Translations under genes and position numbers: made by a program
Part shown: positions 26,262 through 34,448 of the stretch, piece after piece
Layout of the letters: every line of letters begins with the position of its first letter
How positions within the stretch are numbered: the stretch's first letter is position 1
NCBI RefSeq assembly: GCF_040656415.1
Contig: NZ_JBFAMC010000001.1
Location: 1,612,001-1,676,000 of the forward strand
Direction of reading: 5' to 3'
DNA: 64,000 nt
From: Rhodococcus_F sp040656415
GTDB lineage: Bacteria; Actinomycetota; Actinomycetes; Mycobacteriales; Mycobacteriaceae
The notes under the pieces: model-generated
Database searches by the model: none
What the model was told of the DNA's origin: nothing
What the model saw: the letters and a program-made list of their open reading frames with translations, nothing else

Positions 26262-26588
26262 ATGATTTTCATTGTGGTGAAGTTCAACGTTCTCGACAGC
26301 CATCGGGACGGCTGGCTGGACCTGACAAGAGACTTCACTGAAGCGACGAGGGCAGAACCCGGGAATCTCTGGTACGACTGGTTCCACAGCGTCGACAACC
26401 CCAACGAGTTCGTTATCGTCGAAGCATTTCGGGACGCGCAGGCCGGTAAGGATCACGTCACTTCGGAGCATTTCCGTCGGGGCATGGACGCGATGCGGCC
26501 TGCGTTACGTGAAACGCCACGGATCATCAATACCGAGGTTCCCGGAGTCGAATGGTCGCGTATGGGTGAACTCGAGGTCACCGGGTAG
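26262..26588 (+). CDS. ABM-type (putative quinol) monooxygenase
   Basis: 108 residues, the normal size for antibiotic biosynthesis monooxygenase (ABM) ferredoxin-like proteins. 'ATRAEPGNLWYDWFHSVDNPNEFVIVEAFRDAQAGKDHVTSEHFRRGM' carries the conserved EPG, W-Y and E-x-F-R-D blocks and the histidine pair. Such enzymes oxidise aromatic/quinol substrates without cofactors, although many relatives have no known substrate. Not obviously in an operon. Confidence 0.85.
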   Translation: MIFIVVKFNVLDSHRDGWLDLTRDFTEATRAEPGNLWYDWFHSVDNPNEFVIVEAFRDAQAGKDHVTSEHFRRGMDAMRPALRETPRIINTEVPGVEWSRMGELEVTG

Positions 26589-26681
26589 TCGGTCTCCATC
26601 TGGTGGCCGAGTGAGGTCGTCGACCGATTCTGTGGTCGTGTCGTCAGGATTCGCGTGTGCGAACTGTGGAGCGAGGGTGAC

Positions 26682-27356
26682 GTGAAGCGACTACGACCCC
26701 CGAAGGGCATGGCAGGCGCTACGGTGCGGCGTGGCGGTGAACTCGACGGCCTCATCGCTCGTGCTCGGGCACTCACCGAGTCGGGGGAGCGGCGCCTTCT
26801 CGGTATCGCGGGTGCGCCCGGGTCCGGTAAAAGCACAGTGGCCCGGGAGGTCTCGGCAGCACTCGGTGGAAGTGCGGTCGTCGTTCCGATGGACGGGTTT
26901 CATCTCGCCGGGTCTGAACTGGTCCGGCTCGGCAGGGCCGGTCGCAAAGGGGCGCCGGACACCTTCGATGCTGCCGGATACGTCGCGCTGCTGCGCCGAT
27001 TGCGCGAGCCGGACGGCACGACGGTGTACGCGCCGGAATTTCACCGCGAGGTCGAGGAGTCATATGCGGCGGCGATTGCCATCCCACCGCAGGTTCCTCT
27101 CGTGATCACCGAAGGCAATTACCTTCTCGTCGACGACGGACCGTGGTCGTCTGTGCGCGACTTGCTCGACGAGGTGTGGTTTCTCGCCCCAGACGAGGAC
27201 GACCGTATCGCCGGGCTGGTCGAACGTCATGTGCGGCACGGAAAGACGGTCGAACAGGCCCGTGCGTGGGTGTCGGGCAGCGACCAACGGAACGCGGTGT
27301 TGGTTCTGTCCACTCGCGAACGCGCGGATATCGTCATCCGCGGGTACCCCTGGTGA
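26682..27356 (+). CDS. Uridine kinase/PanK-like P-loop nucleoside or sugar kinase
   Basis: 224 residues. Walker A 'GIAGAPGSGKST' is intact, followed by 'VVPMDGFHLAGSEL' and 'FDAAGYVALLRRLRE', 'VYAPEFHREVEE', and 'VITEGNYLLVDDGPW', a pattern shared by YggC/FrcK-like and PanK-related kinases. The substrate cannot be assigned. The GTG at 26682 has GAGGG just upstream; an ATG at 26709 is a second choice. Its 3' end overlaps the convergent FAD monooxygenase gene by about 20 bases. Confidence 0.82.
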   Translation: MKRLRPPKGMAGATVRRGGELDGLIARARALTESGERRLLGIAGAPGSGKSTVAREVSAALGGSAVVVPMDGFHLAGSELVRLGRAGRKGAPDTFDAAGYVALLRRLREPDGTTVYAPEFHREVEESYAAAIAIPPQVPLVITEGNYLLVDDGPWSSVRDLLDEVWFLAPDEDDRIAGLVERHVRHGKTVEQARAWVSGSDQRNAVLVLSTRERADIVIRGYPW

Positions 27357-28809
27357 CCGGACCATGGTGGGCCGATTCCGACCCCGCACGGTCCGCATCG
27401 GCTGTCCACAGCCGGAGAACGTCACGCCACCCGTCCGAGGCGCTGTCGCCGACCCAGGCGATGTACCCGTCGGGGCGGACAAGTAGCGCCGGACCGTCGT
27501 CGGTGCGGGAAACCGCGCGAACGCCGTCGATAGGTGCAGCATCCTGCTCGGTAACGAGAACCGGTCTGTCCGAACGCATCACCTCGTACAAGCGCCCGCC
27601 GTTGGTGCGGAGATCAGGGGCCCGCCGACCCACCAACGCATGCTCGCCCCGCCTGCGGCCGTAGTCGAGGCCAATGCCCGAAAATCTGCGGGCGATCGCG
27701 TCTCCGGTCGGCGGAAATCGGAGCACGGCGGCGACGGCGATGTTGCGGAGCTGCCGGAGAATCCACGGGCGCACCGTCATCATCCGGATCGTGGCACCGC
27801 TCGTGCGCAGAACGAGCTTTCCGATCGGATGTCTCTCGGCGTGGTAGCTGTCGAGCAGTGATTCGTCCGCGCCATCGAGTACAGCCGCCAGTTTCCACCC
27901 GAGGTTGACCGCGTCCTGGATGCCGGTGTTCATGCCTTGCGCCCCCGCGGGCGAATGGACGTGTGCGGCGTCGCCGGCGAGGAACACTCGGCCGGTGCGG
28001 TACTGCAACACCTGTCGTTCGTCGCTGTGGAAGCGCGACGACCAGCGCACCCTGCCCAACCCGTAGTCGGTGCCCATCGCGTTTCGGATGGTGCTGCGCA
28101 ACTCCTCCGGGTCGACCAGGGCGCTGTCGTCGACCTGGTGATTTCGGTTCCAGGCGATGGCGCGAAAGAGTCCGTCGCGGTAGGGGGCCAGGAATGCGAA
28201 CCCGTCGCGGACGGCGTTGACGGCTAGCACGCTCTCGGGCGGATTCGCCAACTCGACGTCGGCGAGCATGATGGACCGCAACACGGCCTTACCCGGAAAT
28301 GGTTGCCCGATCAGTGCGCGCACGGAGCTGTGCGCACCGTCCGTCCCAACCGCGTAGGTCGCGTGGAAGGTGTGCTCCTGCCCTGTTGTGTCGAGCCCGC
28401 GGACATGCACGCCGTCCTCGTCCTGTTCGACGGAGATCACGGTGATTCCGCGGATGATGTCGGCGCCGCACTTTCGTGCGTGCTCTTCGAGGAGACGGTC
28501 CACGTTCTCCTGAGGTGTGACAAGAACGAACGGGAACCGGGACGCGAGTCTGCCGAGGTTCAACGTCGCCCCTCGCCACAGCTTCAGTCCCGGCAAGGGG
28601 GCGCCGGTGGCCACGAGCTGATCCGCGAGTCCGCGTGTGTCCAGGGTTTCCAAGGTGCGGGCGTGGACTCCGAAGGCTCGGCTGAGCTGTGACGGTCCCG
28701 GACGTTTGTCCAGCACGGTTACCGATCGGCCTGCTGACGCCACCTCGCTGGCGAGCATCGTTCCGGTGGGTCCTGCTCCGATCACCACAACGTCGACGTG
28801 CCGTCCCAT
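27334..28809 (-). CDS. FAD-dependent aromatic monooxygenase (PHBH/PheA type)
   Basis: 491 residues. N-terminal dinucleotide motif 'VVIGAGPTGTMLASEVASAG', the DG motif in 'YAVGTDGAHSSVRALIG', and the GD motif 'GRVFLAGDAAHVHSPAGAQGMNTGIQDAVNLGWKLA', followed by a thioredoxin-like C-terminal domain. This is the class A flavoprotein hydroxylase layout for phenolic or polyketide-like substrates. It diverges from a TetR gene across a promoter region with two palindromes, so its expression is probably derepressed by the substrate or a related compound. Start chosen at the ATG after GGAGGAGG. Confidence 0.9.
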   Translation of the reverse strand: MGRHVDVVVIGAGPTGTMLASEVASAGRSVTVLDKRPGPSQLSRAFGVHARTLETLDTRGLADQLVATGAPLPGLKLWRGATLNLGRLASRFPFVLVTPQENVDRLLEEHARKCGADIIRGITVISVEQDEDGVHVRGLDTTGQEHTFHATYAVGTDGAHSSVRALIGQPFPGKAVLRSIMLADVELANPPESVLAVNAVRDGFAFLAPYRDGLFRAIAWNRNHQVDDSALVDPEELRSTIRNAMGTDYGLGRVRWSSRFHSDERQVLQYRTGRVFLAGDAAHVHSPAGAQGMNTGIQDAVNLGWKLAAVLDGADESLLDSYHAERHPIGKLVLRTSGATIRMMTVRPWILRQLRNIAVAAVLRFPPTGDAIARRFSGIGLDYGRRRGEHALVGRRAPDLRTNGGRLYEVMRSDRPVLVTEQDAAPIDGVRAVSRTDDGPALLVRPDGYIAWVGDSASDGWRDVLRLWTADADRAGSESAHHGPVTRGTRG

Positions 28810-28846
28810 GACCTCCTCCTGTCGATCGCCGCCGCCGGTACATCCG

Positions 28847-28862
28847 GTCAACAACTGTTGAC
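28847..28862. promoter_or_regulatory. Palindromic operator 1 of the TetR/FAD-monooxygenase pair
   Basis: GTCAACAACTGTTGAC has seven-base arms GTCAACA/TGTTGAC around AC. It lies 38 bases upstream of the monooxygenase start. Confidence 0.7.
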
Positions 28863-28890
28863 TTCAAAGGTAGTCCTGTCGGCATGTCCT

Positions 28891-28908
28891 AGTCAACACT
28901 TGTTGACT
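28891..28908. promoter_or_regulatory. Palindromic operator 2 of the TetR/FAD-monooxygenase pair
   Basis: AGTCAACACTTGTTGACT has eight-base arms AGTCAACA/TGTTGACT around CT. It shares the core of operator 1, is centred 45 bases from it, and ends just before the TetR start, where binding would block both divergent promoters. Confidence 0.72.
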
Positions 28909-28916
28909 ACACTTGT

Positions 28917-29480
28917 GTGATGCCCGCACGACGCCCCCGTTCCGCTGCCGCCACCCGCGCCGCCATCCTCGACGCCGCTCGCGTTCGATTCGGCGCCGAG
29001 GGCTACGAGCGCACGACACTGCGCGCCGTAGCGTCGGATGTTGGGGTCGATCCGGCGATGGTGATTCGCTACTTCACCAACAAGCAATCGCTCTTTGCCG
29101 AGGCGGCCGAATTCGAACTGGACCTACCCGACCTCCGCGGCGTCGCGATGAAGGACCTCGCCGCTGTGCTGATGCCGCGGTTCATCGCCGTGTGGGAGAA
29201 GGACGGCACGTTCCTACCCCTGCTCCGAGCGTCGGCGACCAGCCCGCAGGCCGCGGAGGCGATGGTGCGGGTGTTCGCCGGCCAGGTGGTGCCGGCGCTC
29301 TGCGTTGTTGCAGTCGATCGAGCGCAAGAGCGTGCCGCCCTGGTGGGGTCACAGATACTCGGACTTGCGTTCTCTCGCTATGTTCTTCGCGTTCCGCCGT
29401 TGGCGGAGATGGCGCCCGAGCAGTTGGCGCGGTGGATCGGCCCGGTGCTCGAGCACTACCTCACCGGCGATCCGGGGTAA
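28917..29480 (+). CDS. TetR family repressor
   Basis: 187 residues. The helix-turn-helix is 'RAAILDAARVRFGAEGYERTTLRAVASDVGVDPAMVIRYFTNKQSLFAEA' at about 10-60; the rest is an all-helical ligand domain with 'WIGPVLEHYLTG' at the end. It is divergent from the FAD monooxygenase, with two matching palindromes in the 107-base gap, so it most likely represses both genes. The ATG or GTG start lies immediately after operator 2. Confidence 0.9.
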   Translation: MMPARRPRSAAATRAAILDAARVRFGAEGYERTTLRAVASDVGVDPAMVIRYFTNKQSLFAEAAEFELDLPDLRGVAMKDLAAVLMPRFIAVWEKDGTFLPLLRASATSPQAAEAMVRVFAGQVVPALCVVAVDRAQERAALVGSQILGLAFSRYVLRVPPLAEMAPEQLARWIGPVLEHYLTGDPG

Positions 29481-29581
29481 CGCTCGGCGATTGCGAGGCG
29501 CGAACGTGGATACAGTGGTCGAAGACGGGATCGGACAGTTCCCCTGGCGAACTTCGCCAGGGTCGAGGCGAGGGAGGCGTC

Positions 29582-30658
29582 GTGCCCGAAGCACCTGACC
29601 GCACCAGGACAGTGTTTCCGGAGATCAGCTCGCGCGCGTGGGAGCATCCGGCCGACCGGGCCGCTCTGGTCACCCTGCGCACGTTGAAGGGGTTCGACAC
29701 CGTCTTCCGCTCCCTGTCCGGGCTGTTGCGCGAGCGCCAGCATCGGCTGATGTACCTGGCGACGTCGGTTCGGGTCGACAGTAGCCAATTCGCCGATCTC
29801 GACGATCTGCGCGCGGACTGCGTCCGAATCCTCGACGCCGACGAGACGCCGGAGATGTTCGTGCTGCAGACACCGGTGGTGCAGGCGTTCACGATCGGCA
29901 TGGACAAGCCGTTCATCGCGGTCACCACCGGTCTGCTCGACGTCATGAACTACGAGGAGCAACGGTTCGTCATAGGCCACGAACTCGGGCACGCACTCTC
30001 CGGGCATGCGGTGTATCGGACCATTCTGATGCATTTGATGCGTCTGGCCGGGACGATTGGCTGGATGCCGGTCGGCGGGTGGGCCTTGCGCGCAATCATC
30101 GCTGCGCTGATGGAATGGCAACGGAAGTCCGAACTCTCAGGCGACCGAGCCGGCCTGCTGTGCTGCCAGGATGTGCACACCGCGCTTCGCGTACAGATGA
30201 AACTGGCCGGCGGCAGCCGCGTCGGTGAGATCGACACGGAATCGTTCCTCGCTCAGGCGGCAGAGTACGAGGCCAGCGGCGACCTACGGGACGGCGTCCT
30301 CAAACTCCTCAACATCGAACTGCTCGCGCACCCGTTCTCGGTGCTGCGGGCGGCGGAGCTGAAGAAGTGGGTCGACAGCGGCGCCTACGCGGCGATCCTT
30401 CGTGGCGACTACCCGCGCCGTGGCGAGGACGACGACGCCAATGTTGCCGACGAGTTCCGCACGGCCGCCCGGACGTACAGGAAGAATTTCGACGCCTCGA
30501 CCGATCCGCTGATCCGGCTCCTGCGCGAGGTGGGCGGCGGCTTGGGTGGAGCAGTCGAGGCGGTTGGCACCGGTGTCGGGGACGTCGCCTCAGATATCAG
30601 GGATCGGTTCATACGCCGACGCCGGAACCCCGGAGACCGGGACGGAGCCGACGAGTAG
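29582..30658 (+). CDS. M48 family zinc metallopeptidase
   Basis: 358 residues. The zinc site H133-E134-L-G-H137 is in 'FVIGHELGHALSGHAVY', and the third ligand is likely the Glu in 'KSELSGDRAGLLC'. Two hydrophobic segments follow the HELGH helix. A GTG start at 29582 with GGGAGG upstream fits best; the open frame extends much further upstream, overlapping the TetR gene in another frame, and is not coding there. It is similar to HtpX-like M48 proteins but lacks the usual N-terminal membrane helices. The target is unknown. Confidence 0.87.
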   Translation: MPEAPDRTRTVFPEISSRAWEHPADRAALVTLRTLKGFDTVFRSLSGLLRERQHRLMYLATSVRVDSSQFADLDDLRADCVRILDADETPEMFVLQTPVVQAFTIGMDKPFIAVTTGLLDVMNYEEQRFVIGHELGHALSGHAVYRTILMHLMRLAGTIGWMPVGGWALRAIIAALMEWQRKSELSGDRAGLLCCQDVHTALRVQMKLAGGSRVGEIDTESFLAQAAEYEASGDLRDGVLKLLNIELLAHPFSVLRAAELKKWVDSGAYAAILRGDYPRRGEDDDANVADEFRTAARTYRKNFDASTDPLIRLLREVGGGLGGAVEAVGTGVGDVASDIRDRFIRRRRNPGDRDGADE

Positions 30659-30664
30659 ATCCCA

Positions 30665-31249
30665 TCAGGCGCGAATCCCTGCGGTGAGGATGGTAGCCAG
30701 TTCCCGATAGGCGGCGGCGGCGTCGAGTCCGGTGGCCTCCCGCACTCCCCGTCGCTGGATCCGCGCCATCATCGTGGCCACGAGATCCGCGGCGAAAGCC
30801 GCGTGGACCCTCCGGAAATCGCCATCGGCGACGCCATCGTCGATCAATTTCCGTACTCGCCCGGCCGCGATCTTCGTGTTCTGCTCGTACACCTCGCGGG
30901 CGGGTGGAAAGGCATCGAGGTCGGCCATGAATTGGTCGGATGCAGGGGCCAGGGCGGAAGAGACCGCCGACAGATACTCGATGATCCGCTCGTGGGCACC
31001 GGTGGTTGCCGCTACGCGCGTTTCGACGTCCTCGGTGGCGCCACGGAAGAAGTGCACAGTGGCCGTGCGGACGAGTTGTTCCTTGCTGCGCGCCAACGCA
31101 TACAGCGTCGATTTCGAGCACCGGAGCCGAGACGCGATGGCATCGAGTGTCAGATGCGCGAACCCCTCGGACAGGAACAAATCGACCAAGGCGTCGAAGA
31201 GTTCGGTGCGTCGGCGGGTAGCGAATCCAGGTCTGCTCGGCTCCTCCAT
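30665..31249 (-). CDS. TetR family regulator
   Basis: 194 residues with helix-turn-helix 'ELFDALVDLFLSEGFAHLTLDAIASRLRCSKSTLYALARSKEQLVRTATVHFF'. The C-terminal domain has the TetR_C layout with 'AAFAADLVATMMARIQRRG'. The ATG at 31249 ('MEEPSRP') or a GTG at 31255 could start it. It is divergent from the acyl-CoA dehydrogenase gene across a 100-base gap dense in AGTAC half-sites. Confidence 0.88.
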   Translation of the reverse strand: MEEPSRPGFATRRRTELFDALVDLFLSEGFAHLTLDAIASRLRCSKSTLYALARSKEQLVRTATVHFFRGATEDVETRVAATTGAHERIIEYLSAVSSALAPASDQFMADLDAFPPAREVYEQNTKIAAGRVRKLIDDGVADGDFRRVHAAFAADLVATMMARIQRRGVREATGLDAAAAYRELATILTAGIRA

Positions 31250-31258
31250 ATACACGAA

Positions 31259-31320
31259 CAGTACTGACGTGCTTCTTGCAGTACCATCCCACGCAGTACT
31301 CTGAACCGTACTTCAGTACC
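31259..31320. promoter_or_regulatory. Array of AGTAC/GTACT half-sites, candidate TetR operators
   Basis: The gap between the TetR and acyl-CoA dehydrogenase genes contains AGTACT at 31260-31265 and 31295-31300, CAGTACC at 31279-31285, and the palindrome GTACTTCAGTAC at 31308-31319. This density of one pentamer in 60 bases is far from chance and suggests cooperative repressor binding. Confidence 0.55.
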
Positions 31321-31351
31321 ATCTCTTGCAGATCTTCCCGAGGAGAACCCC

Positions 31352-32494
31352 GTGGCCGTCGATCGCCTACTGCCCACCGACGAAGCCCGTGACCTGATCC
31401 AGCTCACGCGTGACGTCGCCGAGAAGATCCTCACGCCGATCGTCGACGAACACGAGAAGTCCGAGACCTATCCCGCCGGTGTCTTCGCCACTCTCGGAGA
31501 GGCCGGGCTGCTGAGCCTGCCCTACCCGGAGGAATGGGGCGGCGGTGGACAACCGTACGAGGTCTACCTTCAGGTGCTCGAGGAACTCGCAGCGAGGTGG
31601 GCAGCGGTGGCCGTGGCGGTGAGCGTGCACAGCCTTGCCTGTCACCCTCTGATGGTGTTCGGCACCGACGAGCAGAAACAGCGGTGGTTGCCGGACATGC
31701 TCGGCGGCAACACCATCGGCGCCTACAGCCTCTCCGAGCCGCAAGCCGGTTCGGATGCCGCAGCGCTGGCGTGCAGGGCCACGCCGACTGACGGCGGATA
31801 TGTCGTGAACGGCACCAAGGCGTGGATCACCCACGGGGGTATCGCTGACTTCTACAACCTGTTCGCGCGCACTGGCGAGGGTTCGAGGGGCATCTCCTGC
31901 TTCCTCGTGCCCAAGGAGACGAAGGGGCTGACCTTCGGCAAGCCCGAGGAGAAGATGGGCCTGCACGCCGTCCCCACCACCTCCGCGCACTACGACGACG
32001 CGTTCGTCCCAGCCGAGCGGCGCATCGGCGCCGAGGGGCAGGGCCTACAGATCGCCTTCAGCGCACTCGACTCCGGGCGCCTCGGTATCGCCGCGGTCGC
32101 TGTCGGCCTGGCGCAGGCCGCCCTCGACGAGGCGGTTGCCTATGCGCGGGAGCGGGCCGCGTTCGGGAAGAGAATCATCGACCATCAGGGCCTTGGCTTC
32201 CTGCTCGCCGACATGGCCGCCGCGGTCGATTCGGCACGTGCGACCTATCTCGACGCCGCGCGTCGACGCGATGCCGGTCTGCCATACTCCCGCAACGCAT
32301 CCGTGGCGAAGTTGGTGGCCACCGACGCCGCGATGAAGGTCACCACCGATGCCGTCCAGGTCCTCGGCGGCTACGGATACACCCGCGACTTCCGAGTCGA
32401 GCGGTACATGCGCGAAGCGAAGATCACCCAGATCTTCGAAGGCACCAACCAGATTCAGCGGTTGGTCATAAGCCGCGCCCTCGCCGCGGACTGA
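31352..32494 (+). CDS. Acyl-CoA dehydrogenase
   Basis: 380 residues, normal for the family. 'AYSLSEPQAGSDAAAL' is the first ACAD signature and 'QVLGGYGYTRDFRVERYMREAKITQIFEGTNQIQRLVISR' the second, with the catalytic Glu in 'IFEGTNQ'. It oxidises an acyl-CoA to the 2-enoyl-CoA using FAD. The GTG start follows GAGGAGAACC. It is probably controlled by the divergent TetR protein. Confidence 0.93.
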   Translation: MAVDRLLPTDEARDLIQLTRDVAEKILTPIVDEHEKSETYPAGVFATLGEAGLLSLPYPEEWGGGGQPYEVYLQVLEELAARWAAVAVAVSVHSLACHPLMVFGTDEQKQRWLPDMLGGNTIGAYSLSEPQAGSDAAALACRATPTDGGYVVNGTKAWITHGGIADFYNLFARTGEGSRGISCFLVPKETKGLTFGKPEEKMGLHAVPTTSAHYDDAFVPAERRIGAEGQGLQIAFSALDSGRLGIAAVAVGLAQAALDEAVAYARERAAFGKRIIDHQGLGFLLADMAAAVDSARATYLDAARRRDAGLPYSRNASVAKLVATDAAMKVTTDAVQVLGGYGYTRDFRVERYMREAKITQIFEGTNQIQRLVISRALAAD

Positions 32495-32512
32495 CCGGAA
32501 GCCACGCGTTCG

Positions 32513-32640
32513 CTACGTCCCAGCTGAGCCGCAACAGCGGTCTCGATTTCGGCCGAGGACGTTCGGCTTGCCGACGGTTGCTGTGGAACCGTCGTCGTCG
32601 GCGGCGATCTCCGCGACGGTGCGCGCGGAGGTGCAGACTG
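32513..32640 (-). pseudogene. Decayed 3' end of a cyclophilin (ppiB) gene
   Basis: On the minus strand the region reads 'RTVAEIAADDDGSTATVGKPNV...' and, one frame on, 'EIETAVAAQL', which follows the end of the intact cyclophilin at 47489-48280 ('VTVEDIAAAGDDGSMPAGGGAPNIPVEIETAVVS'). The DNA agreement is plain in runs such as GCGGTCTCGATTTCG. There is a frameshift and no upstream gene body. It sits in the gap between the acyl-CoA dehydrogenase and prmA. Confidence 0.7.
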
Positions 32641-32641
32641 T

Positions 32642-32660
32642 CCGTCTCAGACTGAGACGG
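32642..32660. promoter_or_regulatory. Inverted repeat upstream of prmA, candidate activator site
   Basis: CCGTCTCAGACTGAGACGG has perfect eight-base arms around GAC. It lies 71 bases before the prmA start codon, in the only promoter-sized gap of the propane monooxygenase operon. The MimR-like regulator encoded at 41656-43407 is the obvious candidate to bind it; that link is inference. Confidence 0.6.
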
Positions 32661-32730
32661 TTGTGGCCTCGATCACTCGATCTAATCGAGTTACAGGATG
32701 CCCGCCACAGTCGGATCAAGGAGGCCCACG

Positions 32731-34362
32731 TTGAGTAGACAGAGTCTGACGAAGGCCCACGCAAAGATCACCGAGCTGTCCTGGGAGCCGACGTTCGCGA
32801 CCCCAGCGACCCGGTTCGGGACCGACTACACATTCGAGAAGGCCCCGAAGAAGGACCCCCTCAAGCAGATCATGCGGTCCTACTTTCCCATGGAGGAGGA
32901 GAAGGACAACAGGGTGTACGGCGCCATGGACGGGGCGATCCGCGGAAACATGTTCCGGCAGGTCCAACAGCGTTGGCTGGAATGGCAGAAGCTCTTCCTG
33001 TCGATCATCCCGTTCCCGGAGATCTCGGCGGCCAGGGCGATGCCGATGGCCATCGATGCGGTGCCCAACCCGGAGATCCACAATGGGCTCGCGGTTCAAA
33101 TGATCGACGAGGTTCGGCACTCGACGATCCAAATGAATCTCAAGAAGCTCTACATGAACAACTACATCGACCCCGCCGGGTTCGACATGACGGAGAAGGC
33201 GTTCGCAAACAACTACGCGGGCACCATCGGCAGGCAGTTCGGCGAGGGATTCATCACCGGGGACGCGATCACGGCCGCCAACATCTACCTGACCGTGGTT
33301 GCGGAGACAGCCTTCACGAACACCCTGTTCGTGGCGATGCCCGACGAGGCGGCGGCCAACGGTGACTATCTGCTGCCCACCGTCTTCCACTCGGTGCAGT
33401 CCGATGAGTCGCGGCACATCTCCAACGGCTACTCGATCCTGCTAATGGCGCTCGCCGATGAACGGAATCGTCCGCTCCTCGAGCGCGATCTTCGGTACGC
33501 CTGGTGGAACAACCACTGTGTTGTGGATGCTGCGATCGGCACCTTCATCGAGTACGGCACCAAGGACCGCCGCAAGGACCGCGAGAGCTACGCCGAGATG
33601 TGGAGGAGGTGGATCTACGACGACTACTACCGCAGCTACTTGATCCCACTTGAAAAATACGGCCTGACCATCCCGCACGACCTGGTCGAGGAGGCGTGGA
33701 AGCGCATTGTCGACCAGGGCTACGTGCATGAGGTGGCCCGGTTCTTTGCCACCGGTTGGCCCGTCAACTACTGGCGGATCGATGCGATGACCGACAAGGA
33801 CTTCGAGTGGTTCGAGTACAAGTACCCCGGTTGGTACTCCAAGTTCGGCAAGTGGTGGGAGGCATACAACCGCCTGGCCTACCCGGGGCGAAACAAGCCC
33901 ATTGCCTTCGAGGAGGTCGGGTACCAGTACCCGCACCGCTGCTGGACCTGCATGGTGCCGGCACTGATCCGTGACGACATGGTCGTGGAGAAGGTGGACG
34001 ACCAGTGGCGGACCTACTGCTCGGAGCCCTGCTACTGGACCGATGCGGTCGCCTTCCGCGGCGAGTACCGGGGTAGACAGACTCCGAACATGGGTCGGCT
34101 CACAGGCTTTCGTGAATGGGAAACCCTGCACCACGACAAGGACCTCGCCGACATCGTGAAGGACCTCGGGTACGTGCGAGACGACGGAAAGACCCTCGTC
34201 GGGCAGCCGCATCTCGACCTGGACGACCCGAAGAAGCTGTGGACCCTCGACGATGTGCGAGGAAACACGTTCCAGAGTCCGAACGTGCTTTTGAACGAGA
34301 TGTCCGACGCCGAACGCGAGGCCCACGTAGCGGCGTATCGGGCAGGCGCCACACCGAGGTGA
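32731..34362 (+). CDS. prmA: Propane monooxygenase hydroxylase large subunit
   Basis: 543 residues of the soluble di-iron monooxygenase alpha family; hydroxylates propane (and often phenols or acetone in mimA homologues). Two iron-binding E-x2-H motifs are visible: 'MIDEVRHST' and 'QSDESRHISNG', with additional glutamates between. The TTG start at 32731 has AAGGAGG six bases upstream; an ATG at 32698 lacks a site. It starts the operon prmA-B-C-D. Confidence 0.95.
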   Translation: MSRQSLTKAHAKITELSWEPTFATPATRFGTDYTFEKAPKKDPLKQIMRSYFPMEEEKDNRVYGAMDGAIRGNMFRQVQQRWLEWQKLFLSIIPFPEISAARAMPMAIDAVPNPEIHNGLAVQMIDEVRHSTIQMNLKKLYMNNYIDPAGFDMTEKAFANNYAGTIGRQFGEGFITGDAITAANIYLTVVAETAFTNTLFVAMPDEAAANGDYLLPTVFHSVQSDESRHISNGYSILLMALADERNRPLLERDLRYAWWNNHCVVDAAIGTFIEYGTKDRRKDRESYAEMWRRWIYDDYYRSYLIPLEKYGLTIPHDLVEEAWKRIVDQGYVHEVARFFATGWPVNYWRIDAMTDKDFEWFEYKYPGWYSKFGKWWEAYNRLAYPGRNKPIAFEEVGYQYPHRCWTCMVPALIRDDMVVEKVDDQWRTYCSEPCYWTDAVAFRGEYRGRQTPNMGRLTGFREWETLHHDKDLADIVKDLGYVRDDGKTLVGQPHLDLDDPKKLWTLDDVRGNTFQSPNVLLNEMSDAEREAHVAAYRAGATPR

Positions 34363-34448
34363 CACAGGACGCGGGGGTGGCACCGGGTAGCACTCGGTGC
34401 CACTCGCCGCTTCCAGCGCAATCCGCGCCCGAGTACAGGAGCTGCTCC

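Noticed and set aside
28913..29581. Upstream extension of the M48 peptidase frame
   Set aside because: It overlaps the TetR gene in another frame and reads as Arg-rich shadow; a good ribosome site precedes the GTG at 29582.
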